Below the pieces are notes generated by a model. It did no database searches, had not been told where the DNA came from, and saw nothing but the letters and a program-made list of their open reading frames with translations. A program made the translations under genes and the position numbers. Source: Macrocybe gigantea (lineage: Eukaryota > Basidiomycota > Agaricomycetes > Agaricales > Callistosporiaceae). Taken from it: a DNA stretch of 64,000 nt. Position 1 is the first letter of the stretch; every line of letters starts with the position of its first letter. Below, one piece after another: positions 1-9,261 of the stretch. The DNA lies in the NCBI GenBank assembly GCA_011319805.1, contig SJRY01000278.1, forward strand, positions 248,001 to 312,000, written 5' to 3'.

Positions 1-1004
1 CGTTATTGTACCCCCAGATAATATCGATCTTGCTAAAGTACTTTGCTCCTTGTAGTACGTCGAGGAGCTCGCTGATGCATGGTAGTGGAAACTTGTCCTT
101 GACCGTATATTTGTTTATTTCCCGGTAGTCTTGGATGAGTCGCTTGCTTCCATCCTTCTTATTGCGAAAGAAGCAGGGTGCTGCGTAAGGTGATTTCGAT
201 GGGCGTATTTTTCCTGTTCGTAATCCTTCTTCGACGAAGGCATCTAGTTCCTCTAGCTCTTTCTGTGTCATCGGGTAGACCTTGCTCGGTATCGTTTTGG
301 GTGCATCCTTTGTTAAGTTTATTTCATGGTCCCATTCTTTGTGGTCTGGTAAGCGATCAAAGTTCTTCTCCTTGAAGAGGTGTTTGAATCTGATCAGATA
401 TGGGGGTATCTGGGTTCCTGTCTTGTCGCTGGCTGTGGTTTTCGCTGGTTCAGCCACCTTCTGTATCTTGATCGTCTGGTGGTTTATTTTGCACGTTTTG
501 GGGCATCTGTCGAAGACAATTTCTCCTGTCCTCCATTTGATTGTTGGGTTGTGGTAGACAAGCCAGTCATGTCCTAGTAGCATGTCAGTTTTTCCGATAT
601 CAAGTACGATGGCTTCCATATGCTCCTTGTGTCCTTTATGTCGATGTGGACCTCCGCTACTCGGTCTGCTGTTTTCTGACGATTGGGTGATCCGTCTGCA
701 TTTATGATGGGAATTTTCTTGATTCGTCGTGTCTTCAGTCCCGTTTTTGCTACTATCACGGTGTTGATGCAGGTCCTATCCGCTCCGCTATCAACTTCTG
801 GTGTTATCGTTGTGATTCCTTTTCGGGTTCGTATCCTTGCTGGTACTGCGAGCTCTTTCCTCTTTGGTGGTTTGTCCCCTTGGATGGTTTTTCTTGGTGC
901 TTCAGATCGCTTGGCAGGAATGGTGTATTTCAGAGTATGGGATGATCTACATCCGGTATCGAAGCGAGTCTGTTTCAGTTGTATGGGTCGCGATTTAGCA
1001 CCTC
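1..1004 (-). CDS. element A Pol fragment (protease to reverse transcriptase), partial
   Basis: Below Gag, the minus strand encodes a Pol region. About 560 down to 1 reads as Ty3/gypsy reverse transcriptase: the KIRPSKSPYAAP entry block, KKDGSKRL, the DYREIN motif, and GAKYFSKIDI just before the window end. The stretch 574-1004 probably holds the retroviral-type protease (an NADG-containing segment is readable near 690) but I did not find a clean D-S/T-G triad. The catalytic YxDD motif, RNase H and integrase lie outside the window. Confidence 0.8.
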
Positions 1005-2143
1005 CTAGTCGGACCCTTCGGCAAAACCCTCTTTGTCAGAGCTTTCTTCATCCTTGTCTTCTTCGTCCTCTCCTTCTTCTTTCACTTCTCTGACCCGGGA
1101 TTTTCCTTTCTTCTTCTTCTTGCAGTTTCGTGCATAGTGTCCCTTTAAGCCACAGTTGAAACATGTGACATTTGCTGCTCCTTTTCGTGGTTCCGGGCAG
1201 TTTCGTGAAATGTGTCCTGGTTTATTGCAGTTGAAGCAGTTGTTGCTTCGTACTTTGTCGACTTCCATGGCCTGTCCTGCTCCTCGGCTTGGATTTCCGG
1301 CCTTGCACTGATTGCTTGTGAATTCTCCTCTCATCACATTTCTGTGTTCATCGATGTTTCGTCCAATTGCTCGAACTGTCTTGATATATTCATCTCCATC
1401 TGTTGGAAGTGTGGAGATTGAGTGTATGGCTTCTGCTGTCCTTCGGTTTAAGCTCTTCTCGAGTAGGAAACGAGGGGCTGTTCCTGTCATTCCTGCTTTC
1501 CCTGCGAGGTCTACGAATTCATCCAGAAATTCGTCGATGGGTCGGTTTCCCTGTCTGATGTTGAATAGTTTGCTTCCTGCTTGTGATGGCGACATGACGT
1601 TGCTGAATCGTGTCTCTATCTCGGTTATGAAGTCGGCCCATGTGCTTTGGTTGGTAGTGGTGTCGATCTTCTTTGATGCCAGTGGGCTCCAGGTCCGTCG
1701 GTCATTCTAGACAGGACCGCTCCAATCTTCTGTGTATCCGTGAGGTCCCCATGTGCGGTTATGTAGAGTTTCATCTTTCTCCACCAAATATCGAAGGACG
1801 TTCGATCTCCTGTAAAGGATTTCGGGTCGGCGATGATTCCCTTGTATTCTGTCGTCATCCTTTGGGGGTTTTCTTCGTCGTTCTCTTGGTCTTGGTCTTC
1901 CTGTTCCTGGATCTGTTGTTCTTGGGTCTGCTGTGCTTGTACTTGGGCTTGCTGTTCTTGGAGCTGTTTCTGTCTTCGCTCCTCTCTCTGTTCTTTCCAG
2001 TAGTCTAGGTCGACTCCTGCGATTCTACAAGCTTGTTCAAAATCGGCCCACTCTGCGGCGGTCGGTCCGGTTGTCTTTGGTAATCCTTTTCGCTCCCTCC
2101 ACCGATAGTATTCGTCCCAGTCGCTGTTGCTTACTTTCACCAC
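1005..2143 (-). pseudogene. element A Gag, frameshifted
   Basis: Structural protein of the retroelement. The N-terminal half (2143-1625) has a Gln/Glu-rich coil and then a retrotransposon-gag core (FTGDR...FDIWWRKMKLYI). The C-terminal half (1595-1005) continues the core and carries two zinc knuckles, [14 protein letters not shown] and [14 protein letters not shown], both C-x2-C-x4-H-x4-C, then a Lys-rich and acidic tail. The halves are in different frames. The switch falls near 1670-1690 with no splice signals, so a single indel is the simplest explanation. Homology is clear from the knuckles and the Gag core. Confidence 0.85.
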
Positions 2144-2335
2144 GGTGGTGCGATTCTTTCCTTATGCAGTGCTTCGGCGGATTGGTCCTCTGAAGGGGTT
2201 TGGCGGTTTCGTTCCTGTGTGTCCTTGACTCTGGTATTGTTCTCGTTGGTTCTGTCGTACGCTCTGTGCGTCGTGCCCTCTCTGTATCAGTATGTCTTCC
2301 TCCTGTGTTCAGCGATTATAGTTCTCGATCTGTTG

Positions 2336-2758
2336 TCACCTAAAATCTCGGGCTTGTGTTCGTTCTTCTCTTGTTTTCTTGCGGATGGGTTCGTCCTCTT
2401 CTTCGGCAAGAAGATTCTGGTCTGACCACAGCTCTTCTGGGCTTATCCCGTATTCTCCTTCTAGGAAGAGTTCTGCAATGAGTTGTGCTGCTCCTTCGCT
2501 GAGGATCTCAGCGGGCTCGTCTGTGGTGGTGAAGGCAAACTCTCTCAGAAATGCCTGTTCTTCGTCGTCGCTACTTGGTGTAGGCGTGCGCTCTCTCTTT
2601 CGTTTGTTTGGATTGCTAGTGTCTCTGCGGATGGCGTGGACTGTCTCTGCGAATGGCGTGGACTGCAATGTCTGGTCTACTTCTCTGAGCCAAGTGCTCT
2701 CGTCGCTCGTGCTAGTGCTCGCTGGGTCGGCGACCGCTTGTCGTCGAATGTTGATCAA
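2336..2758 (-). CDS. element A acidic leader ORF (Gag N-terminal region?)
   Basis: A 140-residue ORF starting with ATG at 2758, 54 nt downstream of the primer-binding site. It is acidic and Ser/Thr-rich with no domain I recognise. It ends about 190 nt before the main Gag ORF. It could be the original Gag N-terminus separated by a stop, or a separate leader protein. The stretch 2144-2335 has an open frame rich in Gln, Asn and Pro but no convincing start. Confidence 0.5.
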   Translation of the reverse strand: MINIRRQAVADPASTSTSDESTWLREVDQTLQSTPFAETVHAIRRDTSNPNKRKRERTPTPSSDDEEQAFLREFAFTTTDEPAEILSEGAAQLIAELFLEGEYGISPEELWSDQNLLAEEEDEPIRKKTREERTQARDFR

Positions 2759-2811
2759 GTCTTTGATAAAGCGTGACGTGGTGTGTGTGTGAGTCTGAGC
2801 GAGTCTCGACG

Positions 2812-2822
2812 AGGCTTAATAT
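2812..2822 (-). other. primer-binding site of element A, self-priming type
   Basis: The minus-strand sequence ATATTAAGCCT starts 2 nt after the LTR end. It is the exact reverse complement of 11 nt at 2900-2910, just downstream of the LTR TATA box. In Tf1 and related chromoviruses the first 11 nt of the RNA fold back onto such a site to prime minus-strand synthesis, in place of a tRNA. The match and spacing are seen; the mechanism is inferred. Confidence 0.7.
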
Positions 2823-2824
2823 CT

Positions 2825-3144
2825 TGTTAGGCTAGACGAATCTCAGAAGGACTCGGGCAGACTAAGTGCGAGAGTGGTCTTGAGATGATGGCAAAAGGAA
2901 TATTAAGCCTAGCGCTACTGGTACATCTGGGAGTCCTTATATACATTACAGTACTCGAGCACGGACCATGGGCTGCGCAATGCTGTGGACTGCGGATGAG
3001 TAAGACTGGAAAGAGATGACTCAGGATGACTAGGGAAGTGGGATGACTCGATGGCTGCGCGCTGCGCAGCATGATGGGGGAGATAAGGGATGTGGGAAAG
3101 ATAAGATAAGAAAATGAATAGTCCTTTGGGCAGCGTCTATAACA
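2825..3144 (-). repeat. 5' LTR of element A (320 bp)
   Basis: On the minus strand the LTR opens with TGTTA at 3144 and closes with TAACA at 2825, giving perfect 5-bp terminal inverted repeats. The 3144 edge coincides exactly with the point where the RT frame of element B breaks. A TATA box lies inside at 2937-2943. The second LTR is outside the window, so LTR identity and age cannot be judged. Confidence 0.85.
2937..2943 (-). promoter_or_regulatory. TATA box of element A LTR
   Basis: TATATAA on the minus strand. A block starting 33 nt downstream (2910) is the likely 5' end of the transcript, because it is complementary to the primer-binding region; this spacing is normal for TATA-directed initiation. 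Confidence 0.7.
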
Positions 3145-4524
3145 ATCTGCAATCGTATTCGCATTCAACTGGCGATAGTCATTAACCCATCGTGGCAGGA
3201 CCGTAGTGTCCGCCTTTGGAATGATAAATGAAGGTGAAGCGTGCTGGGACGATGAGGGTCGAATCTTTCCGCTATCAAGGTGCTGTTGTATTAACGTGCG
3301 CCATGCATCCCTATATTTGCGTGGGCACCCATATGTCCTTGTCGCAATTTTCTTATTCGCATCTTTCAATCTGATTGATGCGTACACATCCCGAGGTAAC
3401 TCATCTGTGTGTGGTATAGGCTGAAAAATCTGACTGAATTCATTTCGCAGATTGTTATCCAGTTTGTTTAGCTCATCCAGGTGCGCCAGCGCCTCTATTC
3501 TTTCTTTTACTGCTGCGATGACATCGACCTCGCAGACTTTTTCGCATCGCATGTCGATGTCAACTTTCTTCAATGCCAAGACACCTTCGAGCTCGTTCAA
3601 CATAATTTTACGCTTCTCTGCAAAGACTTTGGCATTTTCTGTACATACGGACTTATTATACGAAGCGGGTCTTTTCACAATCGAAAGGGGTCTCGGTACC
3701 CAGGGCATAGAAGTAGGTACAGTAGGGTCTAGGATGTTCACATTAACTCGTTTATCAATCGCAATACGGTCGGCATGGTCGATAACAATATGGTTCGCAG
3801 TCAAAAAAGGCATTCTGAGAATCAAAGACATACAAAGTCCGGGCGCAATCAGGGCCCTAATGGGAGTGGAACACCACGAGCCATCGCTAGTCGTACAACG
3901 CAATTTGACGAATTCCTTTAATACAATAGTCGTTTTCTTTTCGCGGATGGCGACATCCACTCGTTCTGGTTCAGGCAATGCAAAACAGCGTAATTGGAGT
4001 TTCTCCATGATATCGGGACGGATTAAGACTATGTGTGCACCATTGTCAATAAGAGCCGTAACCTGCAAAGTGGGCCCATCTCCGTGGGGTGTCAAATGAC
4101 ACATCCAACGGAGATGAGGCACCATGATGGGGGCGCTCACCGAATCAGAATCATAGTCGTTGACGATGTTGGGCATAATAACATTCGCAGCCATAGCGGA
4201 ATCATCGTCCTTGTCAATAACCTTGATGTGAGAGTTACTGGCATTGTTCAGGACAGCATTAACCGATCGGCCCTTCTTAGGTGCCGGACGGGATCTTTGT
4301 GTCATAGCGGCCGGAGCTGCAGTGGCGTTAGAGGAACTGGCGCTCTGTTTTCCTTTTCGCAATGCTTCGATTCTCTCCGTCATGAGCAGGATGTAGGAGG
4401 TGCCATCGGGTGGGCCAGTGGGGCATTTGTTGGAGTAATGATCTGCAAAGGGGTCATGACACAGCAAACAACCGTTGTTCTCGAAAATAGTGCGATGTTC
4501 GAATTGCTGCAGGGGAGGTGGCAA
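3145..4524 (-). pseudogene. element B zinc knuckle, protease and RT start, truncated by insertion
   Basis: In order: a CCHC-like knuckle (CLLCHDPFADHYSNKC), a basic linker, an aspartic-protease-like segment with ALIDNGAHIVLIRP where the canonical triad is D-S/T-G, and the beginning of RT (PSFIIPKAD, VNDYRQLNANTIAD). The frame leaves recognisable RT at 3145 exactly where the LTR of element A starts; the remaining ~100 codons of the open frame are LTR sequence read by chance. Confidence 0.85.
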
Positions 4525-5588
4525 AACATCATAATTGGAGCCGGACCGAGTGTTCGCATCATATCCCTCGTGCGCTGCGAGCCTTTGGTACCTCCCTTCC
4601 TCGGCGGGGCCGACGTGAACGATCCGGAGGTGGTTCGTTTCCTCGGGTTGTTCTCCGCCTGGGCAGATGAAGTTCCCGAGCCTCCCTTGCTATGTTCGTT
4701 GAAACGGACCTTCTCCCGTGCCAGCTTTTCGTCCTCATCGTGGACCACGTGTAGCCACGTGAAGAAGGAGCCCATCCTGTCGATCTTCTTTGCCGCAATT
4801 CTGAGGTCGGGGACCATCTTAGCATCGAGAATCTTCATCAACGCCTCGTCTGAGAGATGAGATGCGGTTCCTTTCAACAGACTGTTCAGCTTCTGACATT
4901 CCGTCGCCCAAGCTAGAAAACGCTCGTTCTTCCACATTTTCTTGTCCATGAGCTTGACGTAAACTCTGTCCTCCCAATCCGGTTTGAGGAAGGTAACCTT
5001 GAACTTTGCAAAGAAGTCGTTGAATGATAATATGAGCAGGGCATCCTGATTTCTGTCAAACCAATCTGCTTGGCGGCCGTCCCGGCAGGACATCATTGTC
5101 TTTCGAATCTTCTCCGCATCCTCCGTGATTTCTTTCTCGTTGAAATAATGCGAGAGTCCCCTGTGAAATTCCCGTAGGACTAGAGGATCGATAACACCAG
5201 AAGAGAGGACGGGGAGTTTATTCGGCGCGCTTTGCATAAAGGTAGCATATTGTATGCCGTTGACTTGGGTCGACATGATGGGTAAGATGCGTATGGGTTC
5301 TGTAGGCGATGAAGAATCTGAGGTCGAATGACATCTTTTGGTAGACTTCTGAGCTCGCAAAGGAGATGAAAAAGGTGTCAGAGTGTTCTTAGGACGACGA
5401 ATCTGTCCAAAACCGGGGTACAACCCAGCTATATGCAGTGGAAATCATTCGGTTTCCTCTTCTGAGGGGATGGGCATTAACGGCGAGGAAGGACGATCCT
5501 CTACCAGCATAGAAGGGCGGGAAGATAGCTGAGGGTCGGGGTTTAACCTCTTCGATCTCCTGCTAGGTTGCACGTCTTGTCGACACAT
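4380..5588 (-). pseudogene. element B Gag, interrupted
   Basis: An ATG at 5588 opens a frame with a basic RRSKR patch and a Pro/Ser-rich leader that meets a TGA near 5443. The same frame then continues, with an ATG at 5276, into a Gag core (about 5276-4570) including a helical segment with WFDRNQD and DWEDRVYVKLMDKKMW. Near 4560-4570 the frame shifts into the Pol ORF, which starts with a zinc-knuckle-like C-x2-C-x6-H-x4-C. Two lesions (one stop, one shift) therefore separate pieces of one Gag-Pol polyprotein. The family is inferred from order and composition. Confidence 0.7.
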
Positions 5589-5862
5589 GGTACCTGTCGA
5601 ACTAGAGCAGGGCGTAATGAATCAAATGAAGGCGGGGGTGTTCACCTTTCGGGCGAGCCCCACGCGCAATCGGTTCGTTGATCTAGGGTCGATTTCGGGA
5701 CCTTTTGGGTCGCCTTGAGGTCGCTGAGCGAAGAATGAAGTGGGCGATTTATGTGGGCAAAACTGGGCGTTAAAGATTAAAAAGTGAAAACCCTCCCGTG
5801 AGGGAAAACTGCAGAGACGAAGTCGAATGCGAAGTAATCTTTAAGCCAGATGTATATGGAAC

Positions 5863-6016
5863 GAAGTGAAGTACATGATGCCTACAACATACAACAAGTG
5901 CCCACTGTTATGTAATGTAGCTGATATAAGCCTGCCTTTGAAGTGAAGTACATAATGCCTACAACATACAACAAGTGCCCACTGTTACGTAATGTAGCTG
6001 ATGTAAGCCAAAGGCG
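5863..6016. repeat. 77-bp tandem duplication
   Basis: Two direct copies at 5863-5939 and 5940-6016. The first ~69 bp differ at only three sites, all transitions; the last 8 bp diverge. It lies in the presumed LTR of element B. Confidence 0.85.
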
Positions 6017-6024
6017 GGCTTACA
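6002..6024. repeat. 8-bp inverted repeat, 7-nt loop
   Basis: TGTAAGCC at 6002-6009 and GGCTTACA at 6017-6024 are exact reverse complements separated by 7 nt. The right arm may be the terminus of the element B LTR. Confidence 0.6.
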
Positions 6025-7016
6025 CCTGCATACGATTATACTGAGAATGTGACAATCTTGCTCAATGCCACTGTGGAACACATGGATTTCCAGATTGAAA
6101 TACCAGACAGCTCCAGATCTGGTGACACTGCTGCCATCATTGCTGTGGAAGGAAATGACCAACAATTAACTCTGAGCCTCTTAGGCAGTGGCAAATTGAA
6201 AGGACAGTGCAAGATAGTAAAGGTGGACACCAACAGATAAGTTATTGAAAGGGAAGTCGACCATTGGGATGAACCCATTGTATTGTAATGTCCTGTGGTC
6301 TGTGGTGTCCTTTTCACGGCTTAGAGCATGTAACAGAGTGGTGTGCAGCACGTTGAATTCACAAAGCTTGGCAACGGATGGTATTCATAATGGATCCAGA
6401 AGCGCATTCATGAGTTGACTCAACTACCAACTCTGCGATCTGATTTGCTGGCATCAATTTAGCGCCATCAGCATGTTAGCGCCATCCATGAGCCATGTTG
6501 CTCTTTTTTCTGTCCTGTGAAATCAATTTGCCAGGGCTATCTAGAAGATCTGTCAAAAATACAAAATACGAGAGTGTAACGGCATAATGTAAGAACCTGA
6601 TGCTTGAGTTTGCGAAATCCATGGAGAGCTGAAAATTTCTAAGGAGAGTCTCAAGCATCCCGATGCCCTGTTCTGTTGGTTGAATCAAAAGGCAGCCCCA
6701 GGGACACAAATCTGACCCCACACCAATTTTCGCATCGTGCTGGAAGGGACCATGCCATAACTAGCAAACAAATAGAGATGCCAAGGCAGACTAGGGCTGA
6801 TTAGGCCAAGGTGCAATGTTTGCACGAGGTGTCAGCAACTTTTAGGCCCTAGGCTCATGCGTAAATTGTCAGACTTACCTGATATGGCAGACTGTGGTGG
6901 CCCCCAATGCCACTGCGACCCTCCCAGCACTTGCTTTGCCTCTTCCAAACAAAAGTCTTGAACAGCCTCATGGACTTCAATGGAAAAAAAGAAAATTGAC
7001 TGAGTTGCGCTGCAGG
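6025..7016. other. intergenic, no gene recognised
   Basis: About 1 kb between element B and the first hydrophobin promoter. A 63-codon ORF at 6049-6240 (+) has no recognisable domain and no splice-linked neighbours. I see no other supported feature. Confidence 0.5.
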
Positions 7017-7024
7017 TATAAAAG
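7017..7024 (+). promoter_or_regulatory. TATA box of hydrophobin gene 1
   Basis: TATAAAAG, 88 bp upstream of the hydrophobin start codon; pyrimidine-rich leader sequence follows. Confidence 0.75.
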
Positions 7025-7104
7025 ATGTCCTGTCTCTAGCATAGGTCTCCAGTCTACCACCCATCTTCTGGACATCTATCCACCCTTTACTCAAAGACAT
7101 CACT

Positions 7105-7544
7105 ATGTTCAAGGCTGCCGTCCTCTTCGTTGCATCTCTCGCCCTCTCTGTTGCTGCCGGTGGTGAGCCCACTTGCAACACTGCCCCCATCCAGTGCTGC
7201 CAGAGCACCGCCGACTCGCAATCTGCTGCCGCCACTGCCATTATTAAGACCCTCATCAGTGTCAGTGTTCAGGACATTACTGGCCAGATTGGCTTGAACT
7301 GCAGCCCCGTCACCGTCATTGGCATCGGAAGCGGTGCCAACTGGTAAGGATTGCTGTTTTCTATATTTGGAAACTACCAGCTGACTCTTTCCTAGCGCCT
7401 CTAAACCCTTGTGCTGCAAGGATATCCACCAACGTAAGACAAGATATTTGCCTTTCATTTTTTCGTGGTTCTTGTTTGGCGCTGACGTTATTCTCAGATG
7501 GCGCCATTGCCATTGGCTGTACTCCGATTGATGTTACTCTGTAA
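7105..7544 (+). CDS. class I hydrophobin 1
   Basis: CDS join(7105..7343, 7396..7433, 7498..7544), 107 residues. Hydrophobins are small secreted proteins that self-assemble at air-water and cell-wall interfaces. A signal peptide (about residues 1-18, ending SVAA) is followed by eight cysteines in the hydrophobin order C, CC, C, C, CC, C: TCNTAPIQCC, GLNCSP, WCASKPLCC and GCTPIDVTL. Spacing and the CNT.PIQCC block fit class I basidiomycete hydrophobins. Introns of 52 and 64 nt are GT-AG, and exon 2 is exactly 38 nt, as in the two other copies here. The frame is intact and the start follows a TATA box at normal distance. Confidence 0.95.
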
Positions 7545-8319
7545 ATTTCGTCATGCAATCTTGGGATAGATTTTCGGACTCTGGGTTAGGTAGGGTAGCA
7601 AAACAATTGTCACGCATTTCGTTATGAATCCTCTAATTCTATCACGATCCATCTGTTTTCTTCGGATGTCCAACTAATTTCCAGGTTGTGAAGAAGTTAG
7701 AACTCGGCTCATGTCCATGCCACAATGATTTCCAGATTGGGCGTCATTGCTGCTTTGTCAGCGGTATCGAAAGTGGACCAACAAAATGTCACACAACTTT
7801 AGACATGCAGCTCGATCACATTCCTTTTGTCGATCCTCACTCGAGCAGGACGTCGCATTCTTCCATGCTCTGCTGTATTAGGATTGTATGTCTGTTCTGT
7901 TTCCGATCTCTTCCGACTGACGGAATGGGACTCTATTGTCGCCGAGCCGAAATTCACGAAATCAAGACATACATGAACTAAATGTATCAAGAAGAGCCGT
8001 AAGGGCGAGGGCACAATGATGGACGCTGGTATTCGGACATCGGAACATGCTGGCAGAGTCAATGAACAGCGCCAGAACGCAACTTCGGCGGCTTCTGGGT
8101 CCTAATGCGTTTCGCAGCTTCGAGCCCTGGTTACTCTATTAGGCCCTGTCATCTGTCATATCTTCGGTTCTGGTGCGTTTTTCGCTTCCCCGGATGAAAT
8201 GAGCGCGCGGAGGGAAGCAGCGAAAATTTTTGGCCTAGCAATAACTTACCATTCCGGCTGTCCTCCGCACTCGACTCGAGGCAAAAACAGCGCGAAACAC
8301 GGATGCGACCTGCGAGGAC
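7545..8319. other. intergenic between hydrophobins 1 and 2
   Basis: About 775 bp. Open frames here (for example 7688-7981) start at non-ATG codons and resemble no protein family. The last ~150 bp form the GC-richer promoter of hydrophobin 2. Confidence 0.5.
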
Positions 8320-8327
8320 TATAAAAG
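8320..8327 (+). promoter_or_regulatory. TATA box of hydrophobin gene 2
   Basis: TATAAAAG, 122 bp before the start codon, same octamer as the hydrophobin 1 promoter; a CT-rich leader follows. Confidence 0.75.
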
Positions 8328-8441
8328 CCCGACCTGTCCCTTTTGTCCTTCCTCATCCTCGCAACTCACTTGCTATCAGCCAACCAGCACCACTCTCTTT
8401 TGCAACCCTCCCTTCGCACTCTTTAAACTTCTGCACCAGCC

Positions 8442-8895
8442 ATGTTCTCCAAACTCGCCATCCTCGCTGCGGCCGTTGCTTCCTTCGCCGTCGTCCAGGC
8501 TGCGCCCATGGACAGCACCTGCAACACCGCACCTATCCAGTGCTGCCAGCAGACCTTCGAGTCTGACAACGCTGCTGCAGCGATCCTCCACGCGCTCCTT
8601 GGCGTCAACGTCCAGGACGTGACTGCGCAAGTCGGCCTGCAGTGCACCCCGATCACCGTCATCGGTCTCGGCAGTGGCGCTAACTGGTGCGTCCATTCCT
8701 TTCGCGTCCCTTCATTTCCGTTTTCGATGATTTAATCGCTTTCATTTTCCGATAGCTCGTCCAAGCCCCTATGCTGCAAGGACGTCAAGCAGGGTGAGTA
8801 AACATTGCAATGTACTTGGTTCCATCGGTCTGACTATCATGATATCAGCCGGCCTCGTCGCTATTGGTTGCACTCCCGTCGACGTCACCCTCTAA
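8442..8895 (+). CDS. class I hydrophobin 2
   Basis: CDS join(8442..8686, 8756..8793, 8849..8895), 109 residues. Signal peptide about residues 1-20 (MFSKLAILAAAVASFAVVQA), then the eight-cysteine class I pattern: TCNTAPIQCCQQ, GLQCTP, WCSSKPLCC, GCTPVDVTL. Both introns (69 and 55 nt) fall at the same codons and phases as in hydrophobins 1 and 3, and exon 2 is again 38 nt, so the three are recent paralogues. Codon use is more GC-rich than in hydrophobin 1. The frame is intact. Confidence 0.95.
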
Positions 8896-9261
8896 GGGTT
8901 TCGTCGCTAGCGTCGTGCGTTTTTGGCTGTTGGGACTCAGTGATTGGAGGAATTGTCTATACCACTTGACCAGCAGTGCACTGCTTTATCGTATACCCTT
9001 ACTTTATCCTGCGATCTTGTCTGTGCAACCCCACATTCTTTTAATGTGATTTTTGGGTTTCTCCATCTCGAGTTTGAGTTGCCAGGTTCCGGATAATCTG
9101 CTCCCTTGGATGTGTATCGGCCTTGTTGGGAGACGGAAGTGCAGTATACACGTGCATTTGGACATGAATTTGGTGTAGCCTACGGTATAATGATCCACTT
9201 CGGTGACGGAAAAACAAGATTCTACAAAGATACGATAGCACGTAGAGCGAAAGACAATAAC

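Larger units (their letters stand above)
1..3144 (-). mobile_element. Ty3/gypsy LTR retrotransposon A, 3' part cut by window edge
   Basis: Minus-strand LTR element. Reading from 3144 downward it has a 320-bp LTR, a primer-binding site, a small acidic leader ORF, Gag with two CCHC knuckles, and a Pol that runs off the left edge inside reverse transcriptase. It interrupts the RT of element B at 3144/3145, so it is the younger insertion. The flanking 5 bp at 3145-3149 (ATCTG) is the expected target-site duplication, but the partner copy lies outside the window. Gag carries at least one frameshift, so this copy is probably not autonomous. The LTR boundary is supported by 5-bp inverted ends (TGTTA/TAACA). 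Confidence 0.93.
3145..6024 (-). mobile_element. Ty3/gypsy-like retroelement B, interrupted by element A
   Basis: An older minus-strand element whose Gag-Pol runs from about 5588 to 3145 and is then cut inside RT by element A; the rest must lie left of the window. Gag is split by at least one stop and one frameshift. The upstream end is probably an LTR beginning TGTAAGCC at 6024 on the minus strand, but I could not find the matching LTR 3' end, so the outer boundary is approximate. Confidence 0.8.
5590..6024 (-). repeat. probable 5' LTR/leader of element B
   Basis: On the minus strand this stretch starts TGTAAGCC, typical of fungal LTR ends, and precedes the first Gag codon at 5588. It holds a near-perfect 77-bp tandem duplication and an 8-bp inverted repeat at 6002-6024. 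The LTR 3' terminus and primer-binding site were not identified, so the limits are tentative. Confidence 0.4.

Noticed and set aside
6049..6240. 63-codon plus-strand ORF beside element B
   Set aside because: No homology, no upstream promoter and no splice continuation; could be a gene remnant but cannot be supported.
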